A DNA stretch of 11,171 bases from an uncultured Eubacteriales bacterium (GTDB lineage: Bacteria; Bacillota; Clostridia; Oscillospirales; Oscillospiraceae), in NCBI GenBank assembly GCA_900549865.1, contig URPU01000077.1, positions 1 to 11,171 of the forward strand. Direction: 5' to 3'. Below the pieces are notes generated by a model, which saw nothing but the letters and a program-made list of their open reading frames with translations, was not told the origin of the DNA and did no database searches. Shown here one piece after another: positions 1 to 5,284 of the stretch. Both the position numbers and the translations under genes were made by a program. Within the stretch, counting starts at the first letter, position 1. Each line of letters opens with the position of its first letter.

Positions 1-352
1 TGTCCTCCACACGACGCACAGAAACACCGGCAAGGTACATCTCAATGAGAGCTTCTTCCACGCTGCTCTCACGGCGGCGATACCGCTCAATGATGGCCGT
101 TTCAAAAGAGACTCCCTTGAGCCGGGGTACATGGAGTGTGACGTCACCGGAGGTCGTGGTAAGGTTCCTGTCGTAGTGGCCGCTGCGATAGCCTTGGCGG
201 GCCTCGTTGCGCTCGTAGCGGGCAGCCTGAGTCAACTGCTCGGCCTCCTGCTCCAGCAGTTCATTCAGCGTTTCTTCCACGCTGCCGCGAACCAATTCTT
301 TCAGTTGCCCCTTGATTACTTCCTCATTTAGCTGTACAATCTTCTCGGACAT
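1..352 (-). CDS. IS256-family (Mutator-type) transposase, N-terminal part, truncated by window edge
   Basis: This gene encodes the N-terminal 117 residues of a DDE transposase of the IS256/Mutator family, which would cut and join the ends of its own element. The start ATG is at 350-352 (MSEKIVQLNEEV), preceded by a good ribosome binding site, AAAGGAG. The segment has the family hallmarks: an acidic Glu/Gln-rich helix (ELLEQEAEQL), then ARYERNEARQGYRSGHYDR, then a VPRLKG strand, and ends in MYLAGVSVRRVED, just before the part that would carry the first catalytic Asp. IS256 transposases are usually about 400 residues, so roughly 280 residues and the whole catalytic triad lie outside the window. 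Whether the gene is intact cannot be judged. Its start codon is embedded in an inverted repeat described separately. Confidence 0.93.
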   Translation of the reverse strand, partial: MSEKIVQLNEEVIKGQLKELVRGSVEETLNELLEQEAEQLTQAARYERNEARQGYRSGHYDRNLTTTSGDVTLHVPRLKGVSFETAIIERYRRRESSVEEALIEMYLAGVSVRRVED

Positions 353-418
353 AGTTTGCTTTCTCCTTTCAGAATGGTGTGTCGTGACTTCATTCTACCA
401 GAGTCTGCAAACTATGTC
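348..418 (-). repeat. 12-bp perfect inverted repeat enclosing the transposase ribosome binding site
   Basis: The 12-mer GACATAGTTTGC at 348-359 (plus strand) is exactly complementary to GCAAACTATGTC at 407-418. On the transposase mRNA the downstream arm contains the AUG start codon and the loop of 47 nt contains the ribosome binding site. A transcript entering from outside the element would carry both arms and could fold the AUG into a stem; a transcript from the internal promoter would start inside the loop and lack the upstream arm. The repeat is seen directly; the control role is inferred from known IS10/IS50-type behaviour. Confidence 0.75.
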
Positions 419-420
419 TC
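392..420 (-). promoter_or_regulatory. Candidate internal promoter of the transposase gene
   Basis: On the minus strand, GAGACA (415-420) and TAGAAT (392-397) are separated by exactly 17 bp. The -10 is five of six to consensus and the -35 four of six. Initiation would fall near 385, leaving a leader of about 33 nt before the ATG and the AAAGGAG ribosome binding site inside the transcript. The -35 overlaps the upstream arm of the inverted repeat. Confidence 0.45.
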
Positions 421-546
421 TCTTTTTTGCTATCTAAATTTGCGCAACTTATTATACCTTATCAATCCCTCCCTAAAGGGACTAGGCCACAAGCGGCCGT
501 CGCCGGTAATGAGGCGGAAGAAGTCCTCTGGGCGTCCGATAAGCGC

Positions 547-576
547 AAAACAGGCTGCCTCACAAGAGGCAGCCTG
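547..576 (-). terminator. Rho-independent terminator after the TRAP permease remnant
   Basis: A perfect 11-bp stem (551-561 with 566-576) closes a 4-nt loop and is followed on the minus strand by TTTT (550-547). It sits 37 bp beyond the stop codon of the TRAP remnant and so closes the racemase/TRAP operon, showing that the 3' end of that operon is preserved although its permease is truncated. Confidence 0.85.
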
Positions 577-613
577 TCCGAATGTGTGATATTTTGCTTT
601 TCGGCTTGGGTCG

Positions 614-1006
614 TTATCCCATTAGAGCGCCGGCCGCGGTGATGAGTGACGGGAACGCCATGCAGATACCGAACACCACGAAGGAGCCGAGTATGTACCA
701 CAGCAGGTACTTGAAGGTGGAGCCTATCCTTATCTTCATAAGGTCGCAGGCCACATACAGGCACATGCCGACGGGCGGGGTGACGAGGCCGACACCGATC
801 ATGCAGGTGACGAGAACGCCGAGGACGATGGGGTCAACACCGACACTCATGGCGATGGGGAACACGATGGGCATGAACAGGGTCAGCGCGGCGATGGATT
901 CCATGAACATCGTCACAAAGAATAACAGGAGGAGGATCATCGCAAGGATGCTGCATTCTTTCATCTTTTCTTTTTCCATGTTGTATATAAAGGTTTTTGC
1001 GCGCAA
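614..1006 (-). pseudogene. TRAP transporter large permease (DctM/SiaM family), C-terminal remnant
   Basis: The frame encodes about 130 residues, of which the last 110 or so match the C-terminus of DctM-type TRAP permeases: a long hydrophobic helix (ILAMILLLLFFVTMFMES), then LTLFMPIVFPIAMSVGVDPIV, then VGLVTPPVGMCLYVACDLM, then a final membrane segment. These proteins normally have about 420-430 residues and a dozen membrane segments, so around three quarters is missing from the N-terminal side. There is no good start: the frame opens at a TTG (1004-1006) five bases after the racemase stop, and the first ATG (977-979) has no ribosome binding site. No DctP binding protein or DctQ small permease is present. 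The likely history is an internal deletion that joined the racemase 3' end to the permease 3' end. A translated short membrane protein cannot be fully excluded. Confidence 0.8.
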
Positions 1007-1011
1007 ATAAA

Positions 1012-1683
1012 TCAGATCAGGCCCTTCATTTCAAGCGTCTTTTTCAGCTCCGCCGCGCCAAAGCGGGGGCTGCCGAGGAAGGCCTTGCCATAGACCTGGG
1101 TGAGATGCGGCTCCGCATAGGCCATGCTGCCCTGTGCGAGAACCACGACATCGACCTTGTCGATGATGCCGGCGGCGGCCTCGGTGAGGCGCGCCTTGAA
1201 CTGATCCTGATCAAGTCCGAATGCGCCGTCGATGAGACACTCGACAAGCTCAACATGCTTGCCGGCTTCCCTTGCGACGCGGGAGACGGTGTTCATCGTC
1301 GGCACGAGCGTCGTCGGGAGCGTCGCCATGACGCCGATGCGGCTGCCAAGGCGGACGGCCTCGCGGCACATCTCCTCATCCACGCGGACGATGGGAACGC
1401 CGAGATATTTTGCCGCGTCCTGCACGCAGTCGGCAACCTCGCCCACTGAGGAGCAGAGATTCAATATCGCGTCAACGCCCTGCTGTGCGGCGGTCATGTA
1501 CATTCCTATAAGCCTTGCAGCGGGAGCAGTCGTAACGTAGCCTGCGGCGCGTACATCTGCAAGAATGCTGGGATCCTGAAGACTGAGCAGCTCAACGTCG
1601 TCGCCCAACTGCTTTTTGACTTCCTGCTCCACAAGCTCTATAAGCTCGGGAGTCGTGCTGGTGTAAACAAGTCCAACTTTCAT
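1012..1683 (-). CDS. Asp/Glu/hydantoin racemase-superfamily protein
   Basis: The gene encodes 223 residues, the usual size for the Asp/Glu racemase superfamily (racemases, maleate isomerase, arylmalonate decarboxylase), whose members move a proton at an alpha-carbon using cysteines from two similar half-domains. The start ATG (1681-1683) follows GGAGG with a good gap. The N-terminal MKVGLVYTSTTPEL strand-loop and NLCSSVGE, with Cys77 as the probable first catalytic cysteine, are visible. The second half has VVLAQGSM near residues 170-177, where many members have the second cysteine; here it is Gln-Gly-Ser. It may therefore not be a two-base racemase. A TRAP permease remnant follows directly in the same direction, suggesting the original substrate was an imported carboxylic or amino acid. 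Exact reaction unknown; family assignment is firm. Confidence 0.85.
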   Translation of the reverse strand: MKVGLVYTSTTPELIELVEQEVKKQLGDDVELLSLQDPSILADVRAAGYVTTAPAARLIGMYMTAAQQGVDAILNLCSSVGEVADCVQDAAKYLGVPIVRVDEEMCREAVRLGSRIGVMATLPTTLVPTMNTVSRVAREAGKHVELVECLIDGAFGLDQDQFKARLTEAAAGIIDKVDVVVLAQGSMAYAEPHLTQVYGKAFLGSPRFGAAELKKTLEMKGLI

Positions 1684-1687
1684 ATTG

Positions 1688-1742
1688 ATCCTCCATGCGG
1701 TCCATGCCGCATTACAAGTTTGAAAGGCCTCACTTCGAGGCC
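1688..1742 (-). promoter_or_regulatory. Leader hairpins upstream of the racemase-family gene
   Basis: The roughly 100-nt leader has two short stem-loops: GGCCTC/GAGGCC (1726-1731 with 1737-1742, 5-nt loop) and ATGCGG/CCGCAT (1695-1700 with 1707-1712). The second ends directly beside the GGAGG ribosome binding site (1690-1694). They could affect translation or stability; no known riboswitch pattern is recognised. Confidence 0.3.
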
Positions 1743-1791
1743 AAGGGTGCTGTGTTTTTGCGATTTACGTCCTGCATCCTACGTTGGTTAA

Positions 1792-1820
1792 ATGTTAACA
1801 TTCCTTTTCCCTGTTGTAAA
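1792..1820 (-). promoter_or_regulatory. Probable promoter of the racemase/TRAP operon
   Basis: On the minus strand TTTACA (1815-1820) and TAACAT (1792-1797) are 17 bp apart, close to the sigma-A consensus. The start of transcription would be near 1785, giving a leader of about 100 nt. The -10 overlaps GTTAAC, which resembles the half-sites of the twin inverted repeats at 1887-1935, so the same factor might act here. Confidence 0.55.
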
Positions 1821-1886
1821 TTGGGAGTTGTCACCAGAATGGCAAGTCAAACTTAGCTACTTTTCACAAATGATTCACATTTTGCC

Positions 1887-1935
1887 CGTTAATTTTCTTA
1901 ACGTTTTTGTATATTTCGCGTTAATTTTCTTAACG
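1887..1935. promoter_or_regulatory. Two identical 17-bp operator-like inverted repeats
   Basis: The sequence CGTTAATTTTCTTAACG occurs twice, at 1887-1903 and 1919-1935. Each is a 6-bp inverted repeat (CGTTAA/TTAACG) around 5 bp, and the second extends by one more pair. Centre-to-centre distance is 32 bp, about three turns of DNA, placing both on one face of the helix. They lie 67 bp or more upstream of the -35 of the racemase promoter. Exact duplication of a palindrome at this spacing is typical of binding sites for a dimeric regulator; the regulator is not identified. Confidence 0.6.
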
Positions 1936-1986
1936 CAGGCAGATTTCCATGCAAAATATAGCAGTGAAAATGGCGCATTGGGATGG

Positions 1987-2019
1987 AAAACGGCACGCTG
2001 GGATGCGGCGTGCCGTTTT
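1987..2019. terminator. Bidirectional terminator-like hairpin
   Basis: A perfect 12-bp stem AAAACGGCACGC/GCGTGCCGTTTT (1987-1998 with 2008-2019) encloses a 9-nt loop. The plus-strand side continues TTTTATTAT and the minus-strand side has TTTTCC. No plus-strand gene precedes it; on the minus strand it could stop transcripts running past the GntR gene into the racemase promoter region. Confidence 0.6.
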
Positions 2020-2132
2020 ATTATGCATACTTTGCCTGCTTGCAGTCAAGCACATTCATAAAAGAAAGGGCGTTTTGCTGATGGAGAGATCCCTCCGGAT
2101 CGTAAAAGAGAATGCATCTGGCCGTGGGAAGG

Positions 2133-2200
2133 AATCCCTCCGGCGAAAATTTGCAAATTTTCGCCACCTCCCTTTTCAAGGGAGGCATAAGTGCGGCACG
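2133..2200 (+). repeat. Hairpin repeat, copy A
   Basis: This 68-bp unit starts AATCCCTCCGGC and ends GTGCGGCACG. It contains two adjacent hairpins: a perfect 24-bp palindrome (2143-2166, GGCGAAAA arms) and CCTCCCTT/AAGGGAGG around TTC. It matches copy B at 2443-2510 over the whole length, with differences concentrated in the centre of the first hairpin. Confidence 0.85.
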
Positions 2201-2327
2201 TTTCAATACGTACCTCAATGGAGGCAAAGGCACGACGTAGGTTTGTCATGCGCGCTGAATGACGCGAGAACACATCCGTGCACCAATTAATTGATTCGCT
2301 GTGCGTGGATCACCGCTGCTGCTTCAT

Positions 2328-2389
2328 AGCCCCCTTGCAAAGGGGGCTGGCACACGCATACTTTATGTATGCGATGTGACTGAGGGATT
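2328..2389 (-). repeat. Hairpin repeat, copy C (inverted, diverged)
   Basis: Read on the minus strand this unit starts AATCCCTCAGTC, then has a hairpin with CGCATAC/GTATGCG arms (2355-2361 with 2367-2373), then GCCAGCCCCC and a second hairpin AGCCCCCTT/AAGGGGGCT (2328-2336 with 2340-2348). Layout is the same as copies A and B, but the stem bases differ while pairing is kept, showing it is an independent family member in opposite orientation. Confidence 0.7.
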
Positions 2390-2442
2390 GGCTCTCTGCG
2401 CTGTCCTTTCTACACATGAAATTGAGCTTTATCTGCGGCGAT

Positions 2443-2510
2443 AATCCCTCCGGCAAAAATTCGGGAATTTTCGCCACCTCCCTTTTCAAGGGAGGCATGA
2501 GTGCGGCACG
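2443..2510 (+). repeat. Hairpin repeat, copy B, abutting the GntR stop codon
   Basis: This 68-bp unit is nearly identical to copy A. Its first hairpin is imperfect (GGCAAAAATT/AATTTTCGCC around CGGG) and its second is CCTCCCTT/AAGGGAGG. It ends one base before the stop codon of the GntR gene at 2512-2514, so its hairpins are the first structures a GntR transcript meets after its stop and may serve as a terminator or 3'-end stabiliser. Confidence 0.85.
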
Positions 2511-2511
2511 G

Positions 2512-3240
2512 TCAGTCCGTGTGCTTCTCCCAGAAAACATAATGGTCGAGCACGGCCTGTTCGATGCTGTCCTTGTCGGCATCCCTGACAATATTATAAA
2601 GCTGCCTGTGCAGGCGGGCGTAGGACTCTATCTCGCCCGCGGCGATGACGGTCTCGGTCGTCTTTTCGCGGCTGGGAACGGTGATGCGGTTTATATACTC
2701 GGAAAGCGTTATAAGCTGGGGATTCTGCGTGAGGGATATAATAGCATTATGGAAGCTGCAATCGGCCTCGGTTATGCGGCGGACGTCAAGCTGCGGGGCG
2801 CTGACGGCCTCCTCCAGCCGGACAAGCGCCTGCCTGAGCGTGTCGAGCTGCTCCTCCCCCGGCTTTTTCGCAATGAGGACGTACAGCGTGCCGATATCGA
2901 CCGCGCGGCGCAGATCCACGAAGTCCTCCCACCGGTTATTCTGGAGAATAAGGCTGTACAGCACGGGGGAAAGCATCTTGGGGTCGAACGAGTCCGTCAC
3001 AAAGGTACCCTCGGCACGTTTTATATACAGCACGCCGTAGGCCTCAAGCTGCTTGACAGCCTCGCGCACACTGTTGCGGCTGGCCCCCATATTTGCGCAC
3101 AGCTCCGCCTCCGTCGGCAGCTTGCTACCGGGGCGGAGATTCCCTTTTATAAGCTGGTCGATTATCCAGTCCTTTACACTCTCCACAACGGAGGTATTCT
3201 TTATCATGGCATATTGCAGCCCGGTCTCATTCTTGCTCAT
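2512..3240 (-). CDS. GntR-family transcriptional regulator, FadR/FCD subfamily
   Basis: The 242-residue product has the standard FadR-type layout. Residues about 15-82 form a winged helix (GSKLPTEAELCANMGASRNSVREAVKQLEAYG split over helices 2-3, wing RAEGTFV), which binds an operator. Residues about 105-238 form an all-helical FCD ligand domain, with Asp160, His164, His211 and His233 in the pattern expected for its metal site, which in relatives binds small carboxylic acids. The ATG at 3238-3240 follows GGAGTAGAA, a good ribosome binding site. It is divergent from the transketolase/dehydratase operon with 270 bp between start codons, so it most probably controls that operon, and probably itself, in response to a sugar acid or other hydroxy or oxo acid. 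The ligand cannot be read from the sequence. Confidence 0.93.
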   Translation of the reverse strand: MSKNETGLQYAMIKNTSVVESVKDWIIDQLIKGNLRPGSKLPTEAELCANMGASRNSVREAVKQLEAYGVLYIKRAEGTFVTDSFDPKMLSPVLYSLILQNNRWEDFVDLRRAVDIGTLYVLIAKKPGEEQLDTLRQALVRLEEAVSAPQLDVRRITEADCSFHNAIISLTQNPQLITLSEYINRITVPSREKTTETVIAAGEIESYARLHRQLYNIVRDADKDSIEQAVLDHYVFWEKHTD

Positions 3241-3289
3241 TTCTACTCCAAACTCGGTTGGCCATATTGACCCATTTTCATAATTTAGT

Positions 3290-3319
3290 ATATTACTGCA
3301 AATTCCCCTATTCTGTCAA
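3290..3319 (-). promoter_or_regulatory. Promoter of the GntR-family regulator gene
   Basis: On the minus strand TTGACA (3314-3319), a perfect -35, is followed after 18 bp by TAATAT (3290-3295). Transcription would begin near 3283, about 43 nt before the start codon. Confidence 0.65.
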
Positions 3320-3338
3320 GGATTAGTGTGCAATTAAT

Positions 3339-3352
3339 GTGAATATCTTCAC
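3339..3352. promoter_or_regulatory. Candidate operator between the divergent promoters
   Basis: GTGAATATCTTCAC is an inverted repeat with 5-bp arms and a 4-bp centre, lying between the regulator promoter and the operon promoter. The nearby ATTAGTGTGCAATTAAT (3322-3338) is a weaker palindrome. GntR-family dimers bind short palindromes in such places, but the site is a guess from symmetry and position only. Confidence 0.3.
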
Positions 3353-3432
3353 GAGATTTTGAAAAGTGCACAAAAACGGCAGGGCAAAAATGTTCATTTC
3401 TACAAAACGTCAGTTAAATCACAAGAAAGGGC

Positions 3433-3461
3433 TTTACAAATCGCGCGCTTGTTGATAAGAT
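3433..3461 (+). promoter_or_regulatory. Promoter of the transketolase/dehydratase/reductase operon
   Basis: TTTACA (3433-3438) and TAAGAT (3456-3461) are separated by 17 bp. Transcription would begin near 3468, giving a leader of about 43 nt ending in a GGAGG ribosome binding site (3495-3499). Confidence 0.6.
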
Positions 3462-3510
3462 TCAAACATCCTACATACTACGTTTAATAATTTTGGAGGT
3501 GCACTCAACA

Positions 3511-4329
3511 ATGACTGTTGACGAGCTGTCCCGCATGGCTAACCGGCTGCGCATGGATGTTGTACAGGAAGTACACGACGCAGGTGACGGTCACCCCGGT
3601 CCCTGCATGTCCATCGCAGAGATAATGTCCGTACTGTTTTTTGATGAATTAAGACTTGACCCCACCCAGCCCCGCTGGCCGGAGCGCGACCGTTTTGTGC
3701 TTTCCAAGGGTCATGCCTGCCCCATTCTTTACGCAGCGCTTGCACGCCGCGGCTATTTCTCCCTTGACGAGCTGAAGGGTCTGCGCACGATCGGCAGCTT
3801 CCTTCAGGGTCACCCCGACATGAACAAGATCCCCGGCGTTGACACCGTGTCCGGCTCTCTGGGCAACGGCGTCGCCATCGGCCTCGGCATGGCCGTCGGC
3901 TGCCGGATGCAGGGTATTGACAACAACGTTTTCGTTATCGTCGGCGACGGCGAGGAGCAGGAAGGCATCATCTGGGAGGCCGCAATGGCCGCCGCGAAGA
4001 TGAAGGCCGGAAACCTCATCGTTTTCGCAGACCTGAACAACCACCAGTCCGGCGGCAAGGTGACGGAGCTTTCCAGCCTCTACCCCGTGCAGGATAAGTG
4101 GGAAGCTTTCCACTGGCACGTGCAGAGCATCGACGGGCACGACGTGGCCGCGATACAGAATGCAATTGCCGAGGCGAAGAAGGTCACTGACCGTCCCTCC
4201 CTCATCGCATGCAAGACTCTCAAGGGCAAGAACATCCCCTACATGGAGGACAACAACGCCTGGCACAAGAGGACGCCGACCGATGAAGAATTGGAGATCG
4301 CCAGAGAGGCGCTCCGGGATAAGATGTGA
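3511..4329 (+). CDS. Transketolase, N-terminal (thiamine-pyrophosphate binding) subunit
   Basis: The 272-residue product is the N-terminal half of a split transketolase, which with its partner moves two-carbon ketol units between ketose and aldose (usually phosphates) using thiamine diphosphate and a divalent metal. Visible features are GDGHPGPCMS with His28, LSKGHACPILYAAL with His68, LQGHPD with His101, GSLGNGVAIGLGMAVG (115-130), and the cofactor motif from GDGEEQEG (145-152) to the LNN at about 175-177. The start chosen is ATG 3511, ten bases after GGAGGT; an in-frame TTG at 3493 would place the ribosome binding site inside the gene. It is the first gene of the operon, with 9 bp to the C-terminal subunit. 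Split transketolases of this size are often catabolic and substrate-specific (for example the apulose-4-phosphate and sulfoquinovose types), so a role outside the ordinary pentose phosphate pathway is plausible but inferred. Confidence 0.93.
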   Translation: MTVDELSRMANRLRMDVVQEVHDAGDGHPGPCMSIAEIMSVLFFDELRLDPTQPRWPERDRFVLSKGHACPILYAALARRGYFSLDELKGLRTIGSFLQGHPDMNKIPGVDTVSGSLGNGVAIGLGMAVGCRMQGIDNNVFVIVGDGEEQEGIIWEAAMAAAKMKAGNLIVFADLNNHQSGGKVTELSSLYPVQDKWEAFHWHVQSIDGHDVAAIQNAIAEAKKVTDRPSLIACKTLKGKNIPYMEDNNAWHKRTPTDEELEIAREALRDKM

Positions 4330-4338
4330 GGTGCCGTT

Positions 4339-5280
4339 ATGAATACTAAAAGTACCAGAGAAGCGGCCATGCAGGCCATTTTGGAAGCCGCCCGCAAGGA
4401 CGACAAGATAGTTATAGTCTCCCCCGACTCCGTCGGAGCCGCAAGGGCGACCAAATTCAGAGACGAGTTTCCCGACAGGGTGATAGAGGTCGGCATTGCC
4501 GAGCAGGACGCCGTGGACATCGCGGCGGGCCTTGCGACGACGGGGATGAAGCCCATCGTCGTTTCCTACGCAGGCTTTCTGACCATGCGCGCATGTGAAA
4601 TGATCCGCACCTTCGTGGCCTATCCCGGCCTGAACGTCAAGCTCATCGGCCTTAACGGCGGTATGCTCGGCGGCGAGCGCGAGGGCGTGACGCATCAGTT
4701 CTACGAGGACGTCGGCATCATGCGCTCTATGCCCGGCGTGAAGATAATCGCCCCCGCAGACGCACAGCAGACCTACCTCGCCGCACAGGCGATGCTGGAG
4801 CTGGACGGCCCCGTGTACCTGCGTCTCGGCAGCGGCAGAGAGCCCGAAGTGTTCCCCGAGGGCACGCCGTTTGAGTACGGCAAGATCCGCGAGGTGCTGC
4901 ACTACGGCGACGACGTTGCGATATTCGCAAGCGGCTTTATCATGAACCGCGCCATCGAGGCCGCGGACAAGCTCAAGGCCGAGGGCATCAACGCAACGCT
5001 TATAGACGTATCCACCATCAAGCCGCTCGACAGCAAGGGCGTGGCAGAGGTCCTGCGCCGCTGCAACTGCGCCGTTGCGGTCGAGGATCACAACTTCTTC
5101 TGCGGCATGTCCAGCGCGATATGCGAGGTCGCATGCCACTTCCACCCGTGCAAGGTCCGCCGTCTCGGTCTGCGCGACGTTTACCCGCGCAGCGGCAAGG
5201 CCGCGGAGCTGCTGGATGCTTACGGCCTGTCCGTGGACGACATAGTCGCCGCGGCAAAGGACGCAATGGTCAAGGAGTAA
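4339..5280 (+). CDS. Transketolase, C-terminal (pyrimidine-binding and C-terminal domain) subunit
   Basis: The 313-residue product supplies the other half of the split transketolase. Residues about 5-165 are the pyrimidine-binding domain, with VGIAEQ (51-56) carrying the catalytic Glu55 that activates thiamine diphosphate, GVTHQ with His119, and the usual FYEDVGIMRSMPGVKIIAPAD stretch (in shorter pieces, about residues 121-141). GPVYLRLG follows. Residues about 185-305 are the transketolase C-terminal domain (DVAIFASGF, LIDVSTIKPLD, VAVEDHN). Start ATG 4339 is preceded by GAGGT that overlaps the stop codon of the N-terminal subunit, so the two are translationally coupled, as expected for a 1:1 complex. 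The next gene begins 4 bp after the stop, with its ribosome binding site AAGGAG inside this gene's last codons. Confidence 0.93.
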   Translation: MNTKSTREAAMQAILEAARKDDKIVIVSPDSVGAARATKFRDEFPDRVIEVGIAEQDAVDIAAGLATTGMKPIVVSYAGFLTMRACEMIRTFVAYPGLNVKLIGLNGGMLGGEREGVTHQFYEDVGIMRSMPGVKIIAPADAQQTYLAAQAMLELDGPVYLRLGSGREPEVFPEGTPFEYGKIREVLHYGDDVAIFASGFIMNRAIEAADKLKAEGINATLIDVSTIKPLDSKGVAEVLRRCNCAVAVEDHNFFCGMSSAICEVACHFHPCKVRRLGLRDVYPRSGKAAELLDAYGLSVDDIVAAAKDAMVKE

Positions 5281-5284
5281 GACG

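Larger units (their letters stand above)
1..460 (-). mobile_element. Partial IS256-family insertion sequence (transposase end)
   Basis: The transposase gene at 1-352 reads off the window edge, so only one end of the element is present. Upstream of the gene, an AT-rich stretch continues to about 460, after which base composition becomes GC-rich. The outer boundary is therefore placed only roughly; no target duplication can be seen because the other end is missing. IS256 elements normally have imperfect terminal inverted repeats of a few tens of bases and 8-9 bp target duplications. The stretch from about 420 to 440 may contain the terminal repeat, but this cannot be shown with one end. Confidence 0.6.
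2020..2442. other. Gene-free intergenic stretch outside the repeats
   Basis: No convincing gene is seen between the hairpin at 1987-2019 and the GntR stop codon. Short open frames here run across the hairpin repeats, lack good ribosome binding sites and resemble no known protein. Apart from the repeat copies listed separately, a short ATCCCTCCGG match at 2089-2098 looks like a decayed fragment of the same repeat family. Confidence 0.5.

Noticed and set aside
432..550. A minus-strand open stretch reading FALIGRPEDFFRLITGDGR and ending at a TAG near the insertion sequence.
   Set aside because: It looks somewhat protein-like but has no start codon: its upstream part is the terminator hairpin of the TRAP remnant. 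It may be a decayed gene fragment or chance; I could not assign it.
2133..2510. A CRISPR-like array.
   Set aside because: There are only two direct copies of a 68-bp hairpin unit, 242 bp apart, with one inverted copy between; spacing and unit size do not fit CRISPR and there is no cas gene.
2021..2591. Short minus-strand frames whose translations share RAALMPPLKREVAKI.
   Set aside because: The shared peptide is only the translation of the direct hairpin repeats at 2133-2200 and 2443-2510, not a protein family.
2416..3270. A 284-codon plus-strand frame opposite the GntR gene.
   Set aside because: It starts in an intergenic repeat and is antisense to a clear winged-helix/FCD regulator.
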